NCBI GenBank assembly: GCA_026315105.1
Contig: CM048750.1
Span: 261,941,151-262,005,150 of the forward strand
Reading direction: 5' to 3'
DNA from: Locusta migratoria
Taxonomy: Eukaryota; Arthropoda; Insecta; Orthoptera; Acrididae
Length of the DNA: 64,000 bases
Under the pieces are notes generated by a model. The model was given only the letters and a program-made list of their open reading frames with translations. It had not been told where the DNA came from and searched no databases. Position numbers and translations under genes: made by a program. This document shows positions 10,991 to 21,700 of this stretch, in pieces. The first letter of the stretch is position 1; every line of letters starts with the position of its first letter.

Positions 10991-11190
10991 GCCGGACGCG
11001 GTGGCCGAGGGGACTGAGGCGCTCCAGTCACGGTCTGCACGGCCACTACGGTCGGGGGTTCGATTCCCCCGTCGGGCATGGATATTTGTGCCGTCCTTAG
11101 TCTTAGCTGGTTCGTAAGTAGTTTGTAAGTTTAGGGACTGATGCCCCCGTAGTTAAGTCCCATAAGCTATACAAACATTTGAACATTTGA
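10991..11190 (+). repeat. SINE-A copy
   Basis: Full-length forward copy with intact A and B boxes and the tail ending AACATTTGAACATTTGA. It abuts the truncated SINE-C on its left and a duplicated target (GCAGAAACG...) on its right, suggesting a rearrangement rather than a simple insertion. Confidence 0.88.
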
Positions 11191-11211
11191 TTTTGCAGAA
11201 ACGACAATACT

Positions 11212-11608
11212 GTAACCCGCTCGGTTAGCCGTGTGGTCTAACGCACTGCTTTCCAAGACGGGGAGGTGTACCGGCCCCGGTTCGAATCCGCCCGGCGGAT
11301 TAACGAAGGGGGTCGGAGTGCCGGCCAGTCTGGATGTGGATTTTAGGCGGTTTTTCACATCCCCCTAGGTGAATAGCGGGCTGGTCCCCAAGTCCCGCCT
11401 CAGTAACACCATTCACAAACAGTTCATAACACTTTCCGCTTTCCCACGTATAACACTATATTTTGGGGGTACACATTTCCTCTCGGGGGCAGGGGTTGGT
11501 GGCAGGAAGGGCATCTGGTCACCCCGTCAATATTAACACGCCAAATCCCAATAACCAAAGCCGACCCCGCATGTGCAGGATGAGGGATGAAGAGAAACAA
11601 AGAAAGAA
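11212..11608 (+). repeat. SINE-C copy, full length (about 395 bp)
   Basis: Head TAACCCGCTCGGTTAGCC with B box GGTTCGAATCC, body shared with the copy at 10497, 3' end rich in AGAAA. It is preceded by GCAGAAACGACAATACTG, nearly identical to the sequence in front of the previous SINE-C (10478-10496). Confidence 0.9.
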
Positions 11609-11619
11609 ACGGCAATACT

Positions 11620-11810
11620 AAATGTTTGTTAAGCTTATGGGACTTAACTACGGGGTCATCAGTCCCTACACTTACAAACTACTTATCAACTACTTACGAA
11701 CTAGGACGGCACAAATATCCATGCCCGAGAGGGGATTCGAACCCCCGACAGTAGTGGCCGTGCAGACCGTGACTGGAGCGCCTCAGTCTCCTCGGCCACC
11801 GCTGCCGGCC
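11620..11810 (-). repeat. SINE-A copy with TSD
   Basis: Reverse full-length copy. ACGGCAATACT is duplicated at 11609-11619 and 11811-11821. Confidence 0.92.
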
Positions 11811-12005
11811 ACGGCAATACTGCCAGTGAACGTGTGCAATACATCGTTCCTAGCTTTGCTACTTGGTACTAAACGTTTAATATTTTTAAAGATTGCAACA
11901 ATTCCTAATGTGAGAATACACCATGTTCTAAAGCTTAGGTGTACAAAGATATATACTACGTCGCCCCACATGTAGACCTTCTGCACTTACTCCCAATATG
12001 ATATC

Positions 12006-12810
12006 CCGGGTGATCAAAAAGTCAGTTTAAATTTGAAAACTTAATACATCACGGAATAATGTAGATAGAGAGCTAAAAATTGACACACATGCTTGGAATG
12101 ACATGGTGTTTCATTAGGAAAAAAAAAGCAAAAACTCTTCGACAGATGGTGTGTGATTCTGGTTTTGTAAACACTACCGTGACGGGTGAGAGGTACGCCG
12201 ATATGTTACAGAATCGCATCATCCCCAGCCTGGCTGATAAACACCTGCTGAAACGTACGATGTCTATGCAGGATGGCGCTCCATCCCATATTGCTAGACG
12301 CGTGAAAGATCTCTTGCGTGCGTCGTTTGGTGATGATCGTGTGCTCAGCCGCCACTTTCGTCATGCTTGGCCTCCCAGGTCCCAAGACCTCAGTCCGTGC
12401 GGTTATTGGCTTTGGGGTTACCTGAAGTCGCAAGTGTATCGTGAACGACCGACATCTCTAGGGATGCTGGAAGACAACATTCGACGACAATGCCTCACCA
12501 TAACTCCGGAAATGCTTTACAGTGTTGTACACAACATTGTTCCTCGACTACAGCTATTGTTGAGGAATGATGGGGAAAATATTTAGCATTTCCTGTAAAG
12601 AACATCATCTTTGCTTTGTCTTAATTTATTGTGCTAATTATTACTTTTCTGATCAGATGAAGCGCCATCTGTCGGATATTTTTGAACTTTTTTTTGTCTA
12701 ATAAAACCCCATGTCATTCCAAGCACGTGTGTGTCAATTTTTACTTCTCAATATAACTATTGCGTGATTTATTAAGTTTTAAAATTTATACTGTCGTTTT
12801 GATCACCCGG
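12006..12810 (+). mobile_element. Tc1/mariner-superfamily deletion derivative with long inverted termini
   Basis: Starts CCGGGTGATCAAAA and ends with its complement TTTTGATCACCCGG, flanked by TA-rich sites. The inverted similarity continues for about 120 bp on each side (for example TTGACACACATGCTTGG and AATGACATGG on both ends). At about 805 bp it keeps only the C-terminal half of the transposase, so it lost its 5' coding half internally. Confidence 0.85.
12080..12586 (+). pseudogene. C-terminal half of a Tc1/mariner-superfamily transposase
   Basis: The open frame has the second catalytic aspartate in MQDGAPSHIARRV and the third-motif block WPPRSQDLSPCGYWLWGYL, where families usually have SPDL and a D or E; here LSPCGYW has lost the acidic residue seen in relatives as CDYW or CDFW. 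It ends in a long C-terminal tail (RLQLLLRND). No N-terminal DNA-binding domain or first catalytic motif is present. It lies wholly within the element at 12006-12810. Confidence 0.8.
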
Positions 12811-13089
12811 TATATAGTTCGAATTTTACCCCTTAACTTTACATCTATGGTCAGTGCATCACATTAGTCGACAGATGTGCTTTTATGTACGCACATATGG
12901 ACAACTATAGATCCATCTGTTTGTTGACAACTGTAGATCCATCTGTTTGGTGACAACTATAAATCCATCTGCCGTAAATAAAGCATTTTATCGTTACTTT
13001 CAACTACTGATTACGCCAATGATAATCCCCTGCACCAGTATTTCGTATATTTCACTCTCTTATAACATTTTAAATGTTTTTATACATAT
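12811..13089. other. Spacer with a short tandem repeat
   Basis: AT-rich. The only structure is a 26-bp unit repeated nearly three times at 12900-12974. Confidence 0.5.
12900..12974. repeat. 26-bp tandem repeat, about 2.9 copies
   Basis: GACAACTATAGATCCATCTG plus six bases starts at 12900, 12926 and 12952 with one or two differences per copy. Confidence 0.9.
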
Positions 13090-13487
13090 CTACTTTCTTT
13101 CTCTTCAGCCATGTTCCCGCACATGGAGGTTCGCCTTTGTTAATCGGATTTTGCATGTTAATAGTTACGGGGTGGCCGGATGCCCTTCTTGTCGCCACCC
13201 GATGCCCCCCGGGAGGAAATGTGTATCCCAAATGTCTGAGTATAGTTTTATATGTGTGAAAGTGGAAACTGTTACGAAAATGTTTGCGAATCGTGTAATT
13301 GAGGTGGGACTTCGGGACTAGCCCGGTATTCACCTAGGTTAACGTGGAAAACCGCCTAAAAGCCACATCCAGGCTGGCCGGCACTTCGACCCCTTCGTTA
13401 ATCCGCCGGGCGGATTAGAATCGGGCCCGGTACGCCTCCCCGTCTCGGAAAGCGGTGCCTTAGACCACACGGCTAACCGAGGGGATA
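13090..13487 (-). repeat. SINE-C copy, full length, reverse
   Basis: The head at the right (CGGTTAGCCGTGTGGTC on the reverse strand) and B-box region are degraded (GATTCTAATCC), but the body words ATCCGCCCGGCGGAT and AGGCGGTTTT match the copies at 10.5 and 11.2 kb. The 3' end at about 13090 is AGAAA-rich. Confidence 0.88.
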
Positions 13488-13784
13488 TTTTTATTCATAT
13501 CTACTACTGCCTAAGATATCTTAGAAAACAACAGGCTGAAGAAATGTTATTTAATACCATTGTTTCTAGAAGTAATATCTTTCAGATACTTTGAATCTTG
13601 TATTATTTATAAATGTCATTTTATTTTAGTACTCCTTTTATTATACCATCCATTAGGCCATATTATATTGCTTCAATGCTGATTGTTGGGTCATTTGTAC
13701 TTGTTGTTCTTTATATTTTATATGACATATGTAGATCACGATGTTATAGATACAACACTGATTTGAAACTTTATTTGTATAAAG
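13488..13784. other. AT-rich sequence leading into a Penelope-like end
   Basis: A 62-codon frame at 13613-13801 is hydrophobic in its middle (GSFVLVVLYILYDIC) but has no recognisable family. It precedes a hammerhead-like motif and may be the terminal repeat of a Penelope-like element (inference). Confidence 0.3.
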
Positions 13785-13785
13785 C

Positions 13786-13825
13786 CCGAAGATGGTATTA
13801 GTGTAACACCGAAACCGATCGATCA
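13786..13825 (+). ncRNA. Hammerhead-ribozyme-like motif
   Basis: CCGAAGA (core C-U-G-A-N-G-A with one change), stem GGTATTA/TAACACC with one mismatch, GAAA, then a near-self-complementary ACCGATCGAT. Resembles the short-stem-III hammerheads known from Penelope-like elements. Confidence 0.35.
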
Positions 13826-13974
13826 ATAAAACAAGTTTAACTTTATGGCTGTTGGTGAATACATTAATTATATGGAATTAAAACCGGACCAGCTGCACTC
13901 ACAATGGATCTACATCAACAAACTTGCGGCCATTTTTATCTGTCTGCCAATACTCACATTGCGACTTATTTTGG

Positions 13975-14040
13975 AAGATAGGTTAAAGAAAAGGCGGAGT
14001 TACATTTTTAACTTTTTAGATTTGGAGAAAGCTTTTGACA
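13975..14040 (+). pseudogene. LINE-B RT fragment (motif A), left part of a split copy
   Basis: LEDRLKKRRSYIFNF then LDLEKAFDN, the motif A block of LINE-B. Coding continuity resumes at about 14790 as IAFDNVDW, so the gene appears split by the intervening 750 bp. Confidence 0.65.
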
Positions 14041-14112
14041 ATCCAGGTTGATTCTTGTAATCAATAAATAGCAATGTTATTCAGTTATGCTATTTATTTA
14101 CTAAATAGCGCC

Positions 14113-14146
14113 ATTGCCGGTTTCAAATTTTATAGTTCATCATCAG
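14113..14146 (-). ncRNA. Hammerhead-ribozyme-like motif, left arm
   Basis: On the reverse strand CTGATGA is followed by an AT-rich, poorly paired stem II and GAAACCGG. It is the inverted partner of the motif at 14645. Confidence 0.35.
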
Positions 14147-14359
14147 ACGGCTGTTCACGTCTACATACATTATTCTTCATTTACATGTTGGTTATGCCCA
14201 TAATTTTGCCTTGTGGCGGAAAGTTGATTAAGTGTACAATACAAAAGGATGATTGAAATGACTTACTTGAACGTAAGTATGATGTCTCATCGTCATTAGT
14301 GTTACTTACCTTCAACTAAGTTATTTCAATCACATGTTTTATTGTATTGCACCACCTAA

Positions 14360-14550
14360 AAATGTTTGTAAATCTATCGGACCAAACTGTGTGCTCATCA
14401 GTCCGTAGCTTACAAACTATTTAAACCTAGGTAAACTAACCTAAGGACAACACACACACCCATGCCCCGGGGAGGACTCGAACATCCACGGCGAGCAACC
14501 GCGCGCTCCGCAGCGAGACGCTTTAGACCGCTCGGCTACTCCACCACAGC
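14360..14550 (-). repeat. SINE-B copy with TSD
   Basis: Reverse full-length copy; TGCACCACCTAA is duplicated at 14348-14359 and 14551-14562. It is nested within the inverted-repeat insertion. Confidence 0.92.
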
Positions 14551-14644
14551 TGCACCACCTAACCAAGAACTATTCGCTACAAAGCAAAATTATGATCATA
14601 ACTAACACGTAGATGACAAGAAATGTATGTAGACGTGCAGTCGT

Positions 14645-14677
14645 CTAATGATGAACCATCAGGTTTGAAACCGGTAA
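14645..14677 (+). ncRNA. Hammerhead-ribozyme-like motif, right arm
   Basis: CTAATGA (core G changed to A), stem AACC/GGTT, GAAA and then ACC/GGT forming a minimal stem III followed by A at the expected cleavage position. The changed core base predicts inactivity. Confidence 0.35.
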
Positions 14678-14756
14678 CGGCGCTGTTTTTTAAATAAATA
14701 GCATACTTAAATGTGGTTGGTTGCTATTTTTGATTCTAAGAATCATCCGGTATTTT

Positions 14757-15175
14757 ATACACAACGACGGGCGCAAAATATCAATTTTCGACAAAATAGC
14801 GTTTGACAATGTAGACTGGAATACACACTTTCAATTTCTGAAGGCAGCACGGCTGAAATATAGGGGGCAGAGTGTTGTATTCAACATGTACAAAAAACAG
14901 ACAGCAGTTATAACAATCGAAGGGCACAAAAGGAAAACATTGGTTGGGTAGGGAGTAAGACAGGGTTTTAGCCTTTCTCCAATGTTATTCAATTTGTACA
15001 TTGAGCAAACTGTAAAAGAAAGCGAGGAGAAATTTGGAGAAGTATAGGATGAAGAAATAAAAACACTGCGTTTTGCTGATGACACCGTAATTCTATCAGA
15101 GATAGCAAAAAACCAGGAAGAGCAATTGAAATGAATGGACAGTGTGTTGAAAGGAACTTATAAAATGAATATTCC
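14757..15175 (+). pseudogene. LINE-B RT fragment, right part of split copy
   Basis: Continues from motif A through FNMYKKQTAVITIEGH, the motif B region (stop at about 14949 in the VGKGVRQG block), LSPMLFNLYIEQ, then FADDTVILSEIAK (catalytic FADD intact, about 15069-15090) and ends near MNI. Stops at 14949, 15044 and 15132 make it non-functional. The 3' end is cut by a diverged SINE. Confidence 0.75.
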
Positions 15176-15355
15176 AAATGTTAAAATATTTGTAAACCTG
15201 TTGCACCAAACTGCTCTGGAAACTGCTTAAACTAAATTACACTAAGGCCGATATATATACACACAGACCCGTGCCCGAGGGTGGACTCGAACCTCCGACG
15301 GCGTACGGCCGCCCAGTCCGTACCATAGCGCCCTAACCACGGACCATTCCACTTG
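15176..15355 (-). repeat. Diverged SINE-B-like copy
   Basis: Reverse tRNA-like head with B box GGTTCGAGTCC, body and AGTTTGG...TTTACAAATATTTTAAC tail. It differs from SINE-B in the anticodon-arm region and has a shorter body, so it may be a subfamily. Confidence 0.65.
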
Positions 15356-15811
15356 GCTTGTCTACCTTAATTAGAACCGTAGATATGGTTGTTGGAATGA
15401 CAACAAATGTTGGAGAAATCTAAAGTCAAGTGGAAAGTGCACTCATAACTTTCTTCCGTATTAACTGAGATATGTGTTTATACGCTCCAATGATAGATCT
15501 GGAACTGCTGAGTGTTCTAATTGTATAAAGAATCCCGTACCTTAATTAGAACTAAAGCTATGTGCACCCATAACTTTCTGAAGAATCAATAAATGTAAGT
15601 ATTAAAAGCACAAATGAAAGAGCTTGATATGCTGAAGGCTCTTAGAGAGAGAAAAAAATTGCTTACCTTCATTAGCGCCGAAGATATCGTAAAACAAACC
15701 GATTAAAATATTCACAAGGACGGAAGGATATCGCGTTTGAGTATAAATAAAGGAAGGCAAGAGATAAGTGAATTCTGATAGGCTACTTAATGATAAATAT
15801 GTGGATGAATT
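15356..15811. other. Unassigned AT-rich sequence
   Basis: No coding or repeat signature. Words around ACCTTAATTAGAAC occur at 15366 and 15540, suggesting a weak local duplication. Confidence 0.35.
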
Positions 15812-16790
15812 ATGTTATTGTGGTCTTCAGTCCACAGACTGGTTTGCTGCAGCTCTCCACGCTACCCTGTCCTGTGCAGGCCCCTTCATCTAAGAATACG
15901 TACGACAATTTACATCTTTTTTAATCTGCTTACTGTATTCGTCCCTCGGTCTGTCTCTACAATTTTTACCCCACACACTTCCTTCTAATGCTAAGTTGAT
16001 GATTCGTTGATGTCTCAGAATGTGTCCTACCAATCTATTCCTTCCCTTAGTCCGGATATGCCAGAAACTGTTTTTCTCTCCAATTCGGTTAAGCACCTCC
16101 TCATTAGTTACGTGATCTACCCATCTAATTTTCATCATTCTTTTGTAGCACCACATTTTAAAAGCTTCTATCATCTTTTTGTCTGAACTCCTTATCGTCC
16201 ACTTTCACTGCCATACAATGCTACATTCCACACAAATACTTTCAGAAAGGACTTCCTAACATTTAAACTAATATTGCATGTCAAAAAAATTCGCTTCTTC
16301 AGAAATGCTTTTCTTCCCATAGCCATTCTGCATTTTATTCTTCTTTACTTCGGCCATCAGAAGTTATCTTGCTGTCCAAATAAAAAAACTCATCTACTAC
16401 TTTTATTATCTCATTACCTAATCTGATTCCTTCAGCATCGCCTGATTTTCTGACATTGCATTCCATTACCTTCGTTTTACTCTTGTTAATGTTCATCTTA
16501 TATCTTCCTTTCAAGACACTGTCCATTCCATTCAACTGCTCTTCCAGATCTTTTGCGGTCTCTGACAGAATTACTATGTCATCGGCAAACCGCAATGGTT
16601 TTATTTCTTTTCCCTGCACCTTAATGCCCTCTCCAAATTTCTTCTTCCATTTCTTCACTGCCTGCTCACTGTACAAATTCAACAACATTGGGGAAAGGCT
16701 ACAACCCTATCTTACTCCCTTCCCAACCTCTGCGTTCCTTCCTTGTCCTTCGACTCTAATAATTGCTGTCTGGTTTTGTACAAGCGGACT
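15812..16790 (-). mobile_element. LINE-B copy: 5'-truncated RTE-like LINE, reverse
   Basis: Read on the reverse strand: QGRNAEVGKGVR upstream of motif B, a frame from 16688 with FADDIVILSETAKDL (catalytic FADD intact) and NINKSKTKVMECN, then a frame from 16174 with FKMWCYKRMMKIRWVD, GHILRHQRI and RPRDEYSKQIKKD. At least one frameshift separates them. The 3' end at about 15815 reads (reverse) CAGTCTGTGGACTGAAGACC, the family terminus. RTE-like placement is by resemblance of the C-terminal block. Confidence 0.82.
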
Positions 16791-16934
16791 GTAGTTCAGG
16801 AGATATGACGTCAAAAGTATTGAGATGCGTGGTAGCAAAAGTGAAGTGAAGGTGATGGGCAGAGGGGTAAGAAAGAATTCTAAATGTTGAAACATTTCGA
16901 CCGTTTTGGCGAGTTGAAATAAATAGAACAGCGA
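16791..16934. other. Short Helitron-like fragment
   Basis: AGGAGATATGACGTCA at about 16799 is shared with the Helitron at 25571-26654 (about 25690). Too short to assign more. Confidence 0.35.
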
Positions 16935-17220
16935 AGTTGCCGAATTTTTGATTCGCCGGGATTCGAACCCGGTTTCCCGCTTCAGGCCGGTGCTCCCCTT
17001 AACTAATTAGACTATCCAGGCAAGCTTCACTTTCAACCCAAGTTCCCAACTTCTAGCCCCCTGGCTAATGATCCCTCTTGCTAGCACCCTATACTGGATT
17101 ACCGCAAGGGATCGAGGTTTTGAGTATGCCCGCACTGAAAATGTTGATTGCCTTTTGGTAGCATATTTTTACAATTATTGATATGGTGTCTGTTCTTTCG
17201 GACTCTGAATAACATAACAA
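16935..17220 (-). repeat. SINE-D-like repeat (tRNA-like block at 3' end), diverged
   Basis: On the reverse strand: a GTCCGAAAGAACAGAC hairpin remnant near 17186-17203, an internal body, then a tRNA-like block with D-arm TAGTCTAATTAGTTAAGGGG and B box GGTTCGAATCC at about 16955-17025. Same order as the repeats at 22.2 and 51.1 kb but with different tRNA-like and tail sequence. Confidence 0.6.
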
Positions 17221-18040
17221 AGGAATGGATACACACCCGGACTACGGCGGGTACCGATGTTAGTTCGTCACCGCGCAGACGTTAACTACCGACGCTATCA
17301 ACTTGAGCGATTTATGAGGACTACTGTAGTGTAGTAACACACGAGGAAGGTTTTTTTGTTAGGAATTGAATGTGTCCACGTCGACAAATTACCTGCTTCG
17401 CCCACTGCATTATTAATCCAGCTGTATTATTTTCTAATATAACATTCCGTTAGTTTAAAAAGACAAAATGCAATGCGTTGGCTTATCCCATCAATAGAGG
17501 TAATTTAAAACTGTGTTATTATCACAGTTTATTCGTATACTGCTGTTTCAAAATATGCGTGTCCCGCCGTTAAAATGTAGTTCAGCATCATATTAGTTGG
17601 GCCATTACTCCCGACAACGTCCAGTGAGGCAGCTCGCTTATAGACATTGAATTGAGTGTCTCGTTTTCTGCTCTTTGCATAAACAGGCGATTGGCGATTA
17701 AGGTGCACCTATTAAGAGCAATTTTAGTTTTTATATAGCTACGTCGTCAGCGTAATCGTTTTCTTTTTCAGACAGGGTAACGCAGTCTAATGAACTAAGT
17801 TAAGAGACTGTGTGTAGTTTGCATGTAAATAAACAAGACAAATAAATGAAGGCAATAACGACGGTTATACATTATGATTTATTTATAGAGTCTCCATAAA
17901 TCATCCTCTGCATAACGCTTTAGTAAGCGCAAAAAAGATACAGATTTTATGAATAAGAAGTTTATATCGGTGCTCAGACATTGTTACCCTTTAAGTGCAA
18001 ATGACGGATGTATCCGTCTGCGCATTCTGTAGCTAATAGA
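17221..18040. other. Unassigned AT-rich sequence
   Basis: About 800 bp with no recognisable domain, RNA or repeat. Confidence 0.4.
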
Positions 18041-18293
18041 CCGAGCGAGGTGGCGCAGTGGTAACACACTGGACTCGCATTCGGGAGGACGGTGGTTTAA
18101 ATCCACCTCCGACCATCCAGATTTAGGTTTTCTGTGATTTCCCTAAATCACTCCTGGCAAATGCCGGGATGGTTCCTTTCAAAGAGCAAGGCCGATTTCC
18201 TCACACGATCCTTACCCAAAACCCCGAGCGTAAGCTCCGTCTCTAATTACCAAGCTATCGACGGGACGTTAAACTCTAAGCTTCCTTCCTCTG
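18041..18293 (+). repeat. SINE-E copy (tRNA-derived, about 250 bp)
   Basis: Head with A box TGGCGCAGTGG and degraded B box GGTTTAAATCC, followed by CCATCCAGATTTAGG, GATTTCCCTAAATCAC and ending CGACGGGACGTTAAACTC. A second copy lies at 60446 in reverse. Confidence 0.85.
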
Positions 18294-18496
18294 TGTTGGA
18301 ATGACAAGATTTCGCCCTGACATTGCAACTGTGGTATTAGATGACCTTCGTCCACTACATGTCAGCTCTCTTCTGGCAACACAGCATATTCTGGGCCAAT
18401 TGTAATAGTTTGCTCTAGACCAGGAGTTTTCAACCTTTTCGAATGTGCGCCCCCCTTCCCTAGGATCGACTGGGGGAGGGAGTCACATTGTGAAAC
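18294..18496. other. Unassigned spacer
   Basis: No recognisable feature; short. Confidence 0.3.
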
Positions 18497-18690
18497 ATCA
18501 GGGAATTGTGAATTTGGCATCGAAGGGTAGTGTGTGCGGTAAAAATCTTAGAGAGAGACCGAGAACCGAATACAGTAAGCAGCTTCAAAAGGATGTTGGT
18601 TGCTGTTCTTATAGTTAGATGAAGAGGCTTGCACAAAACAGGATAGCGTGGAGAGCTGCATCAAACCAGTGAAGACCACAACAACATATT
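18497..18690 (+). mobile_element. LINE-B 3' terminal fragment
   Basis: Forward translation matches the LINE-B C-terminus: GIVNLASKGSVCGKN, EYSKQLQKDVGC, then a stop, MKRLAQNRIAWRAASNQ and the 3' end GAAGACCACAACAACA. It sits directly before the satellite and its last 20 bases are the core of the satellite monomer. Confidence 0.85.
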
Positions 18691-21600
18691 CCGAAAGTTA
18701 ATGTAGTCGTCATGGCAAATCGCTTAAGTCACCGAAGTAGCAGAAATAGCAATAGCAGTAGCAGAAGTCGCAATAGCAGTAGCAGAAATCACAGAAGTCG
18801 CATTCAGAGTCACGGAAATAGGAGTTTGAGTGCGGAGGGATACATGTCCGAGGATTTGTAAACTGCGATTGTAAACAGTGACAAATCACAACTAAGAATC
18901 GCAGATATCTGAAAGTAGCAGTCACAGAAATCACTGATATCGGAAAATCTCAGTTTAGCCCATCCCTACTGCAGATTGAGACCACAACAACAGAAATCGC
19001 TGATATCGGAAAATAGCAGTTTAGCCCATCCCTAGTCACCAGATTGAGACACAACAGAAATAAACTGATATCGGAAAACAGCAGTTAATTCCATCCCTAG
19101 TCTCCAGACTGGGACCACAACAACAGAAATCACTGATCGGAAAATCGCAGTTTAGCCCATCCCTAGTATGCGGAGTGAGACCACAACAGAAATCACTGAA
19201 ATCGGAAAATCTCAGTTTAGCCCATCCCTAGACTGCAGACTGAGACCACAATAACAGAAATCACTGATATTGGAAAAAATCGTTTTAGCCCATCACTAAA
19301 CTGCGGACTGAGACCACAACAGAAATCACTGAAATCGGAAAATCTCAGTTTAGCCCATCCCTAGACTGAGACCACAACAACAGAAATCACTGATATCGGA
19401 AAATCGCAGGTTAGCCAATACCTAGTCTGCGAACTGAGAGCACAACAGGAATCACTGAAATCGGAAAATCTCAGTTTAGCCCATCCCTAGACTGCAGACT
19501 GAGACCGCAACAACAGAAATAACTAATATCGGAAAATCGCTGTTTAGCCCATCCAAATTCTGCGGATTGAGACCACAATAACAGAAATCACTGATATTGG
19601 AAAAAATCGTTTTAGCCCATCCCTAAACTGCGGACTGAAACCACAACAGAAATCACTGAAATCGGAAAATCTCAGTTTAGCCCATCCCTAGACTGCAGAC
19701 TGAGACCGCAACAACAGAAATAACTAATATCGGAAAATCGCTGTTTAGCCCATCCAAATTCTGCGGATTGAGACCACAATAACAGAAATCACTGATATTG
19801 GAAAAAATCGTTTTAGCCCATCACTAAACTGCGGACTGAGACCACAACAGAAATCACTGAATGCGGACTGAGACCACAACAGAAATCACTGAAATCGGAA
19901 AATCTCAGTTTAACCCATCCCTAGACTGCAGACTGAGACCACAACAACAGAAATAACTAATATCGGAAAATCGCTGTTTAGCCCATCCAAATTCTGCGGA
20001 TTGAGACCACAATAACAGAAATCACTGATATTGGAAAAAATCGTTTTAGCCCATCACTAAACTGCGGACTGAGACCACAACAGAAATCACTGAAACCGGA
20101 AAATCTCAGTTTAGCCCATCCCTAGACTGCAGACTGAAACCGCAACAGCAGAAATAACTAATATCGGAAAATCGCTGTTTAGCCCATCCAAATTCTGCGG
20201 ATTGAGACCACAATAACAGAAATCACTGATATTGGAAAAAATCGTTTTAGCCCATCCCTAGTCTGCGGATTGAGACCACAACAGAAATCACTGAAATCGG
20301 AAAATCTCAGTTTAGCCCATCCCTAGACTGCAGACTGAGACCACAACAACAGAAATCACTGATATCGGAAAATCGCAGGTTAGCCAATACCTAGTCTGCG
20401 AACTGAGAGCACAACAGGAATCACTGAAATCGGAAAATCTCAGTTTAACCCATCCCTAGACTGCAGACTGAGACCGCAACAACAGAAATAACTAATATCG
20501 GAGAATCGCTGTTTAGCCCATCCAAATTCTGCGGATTGAGACCACAATAACAGAAATCACTGATATTGGAAAAAATCGTTTTAGCCCATCCCTAGTCTGC
20601 GGATTGAGACCACAACAACAGAAATCACTGATATCGGAAAAAATCGTTTTAGCCCATCCCTAGTCTGCGGATTGAGACCACACAACAGAAATGACTGATA
20701 TTGGAAAATCGCAGTTTAGCCCATCCCTAAACTGCGGACTGAGACCACAACAACAGTACTCACTGATATAGGAAAATTGCAGTTTAGCCCATCCCTAGTT
20801 TGCAGACTGAGACCACAACAACAGAAATTACTGAGATCTGAAAATCGCAGTTTAGTCCACCCCTAGTCTGTGAACTGAGAGCACAACAACAGAAATCACT
20901 GAGATGTGAAATTCGCAGTTTAGCCCATCCCTAGTCTGCGGACTGAGACCACAAAAGAATACTGATAATGGAAAATCGCAGTTTAGCCCATCCCTAGTCT
21001 GCGGACTGAGAGCACAACAACAGAAAGCAATGATATCGGAAATTCGCAGTTGAGCCCATCCGTATTCTGTGGACTTAGAGCAAAACAACAGAAATTACTG
21101 ATACTGAAAAATCTCAGTTTAGCCCATCCCTAGTCTGCGGACTGAGAGCACAACAACAGAAATCACTAAGATCGGAAAATCGCAGTTTAGCCCATCCCTA
21201 ATCTGCGGACTGAGACCGCAACAACAGAAATCACTGAGATGGGAAAATCGCAATTTAGCCCATCCCTAGTCTGCGGACTGAGACCACAACAACAGAAATC
21301 ACTGAGATTGGAAGTCGCAGTTTAGCCCATTCCTTGTCTGAGGACTCAGAGCACAATAACAGAAATCACTGATATCGGAAATCACAGTTTAGCCCATCCC
21401 TCTGCGGACTGAGAGCACGACGACAGAAATCACTGATATCGAAAAATCGCAGCTTAGTCCATACCTAGTCTGCAGACTGAGACCATAACGACAGAAATCA
21501 CTGATATCGAAAAATTGCAGTTTAGCCCATCCCTAGTCTGCGGACTGAAACCACAACAACAGAAATCACAAATATCGGAAAATCGCAGTTTCGCCCATCC

Positions 21601-21700
21601 CTACTGTGGATTGAGACTACAACAACAGAAATCTCTGATATCGGAAAATCGCAGTTAGCCCATCCCTAGTCTGCGGACAGAGACCACAACAACATATCCG
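18691..21700. repeat. Satellite array, about 65-70-bp monomer, about 40 copies
   Basis: The monomer reads CTGCGGACTGAGACCACAAC, then an ACAGAAATCACTGATATCGG-type block, AAAATCGCAGTTTAGCCC and ATCCCTAGT. The first 600 bp are irregular, including a CAGTAG-rich stretch at 18730-18800. Between about 19.3 and 20.7 kb three monomer types form a higher-order unit of about 200 bp (starts near 19491, 19692, 19925, 20125, 20460), and a segment is repeated at about 970 bp. The block ACCACAACAACATAT plus AAAGTTAAT flanks the array on both sides (18672 and 21683). No transcript-level function is implied. Confidence 0.92.

Larger units (their letters stand above)
14041..14795. mobile_element. Inverted-repeat insertion with hammerhead-like motifs (Penelope-like?)
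   Basis: About 14083-14240 and 14560-14705 are inverted copies (shared words GCTATTTATTTA, ACCGGTTTCAAA, GTTCATCAT, ACGTCTACATACAT). Each arm contains a hammerhead-like core. TTTGACAAT occurs in the LINE-B sequence on both sides, consistent with a TSD. Penelope-like ancestry is inferred from the ribozyme-like ends; no RT is present. Confidence 0.5.
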
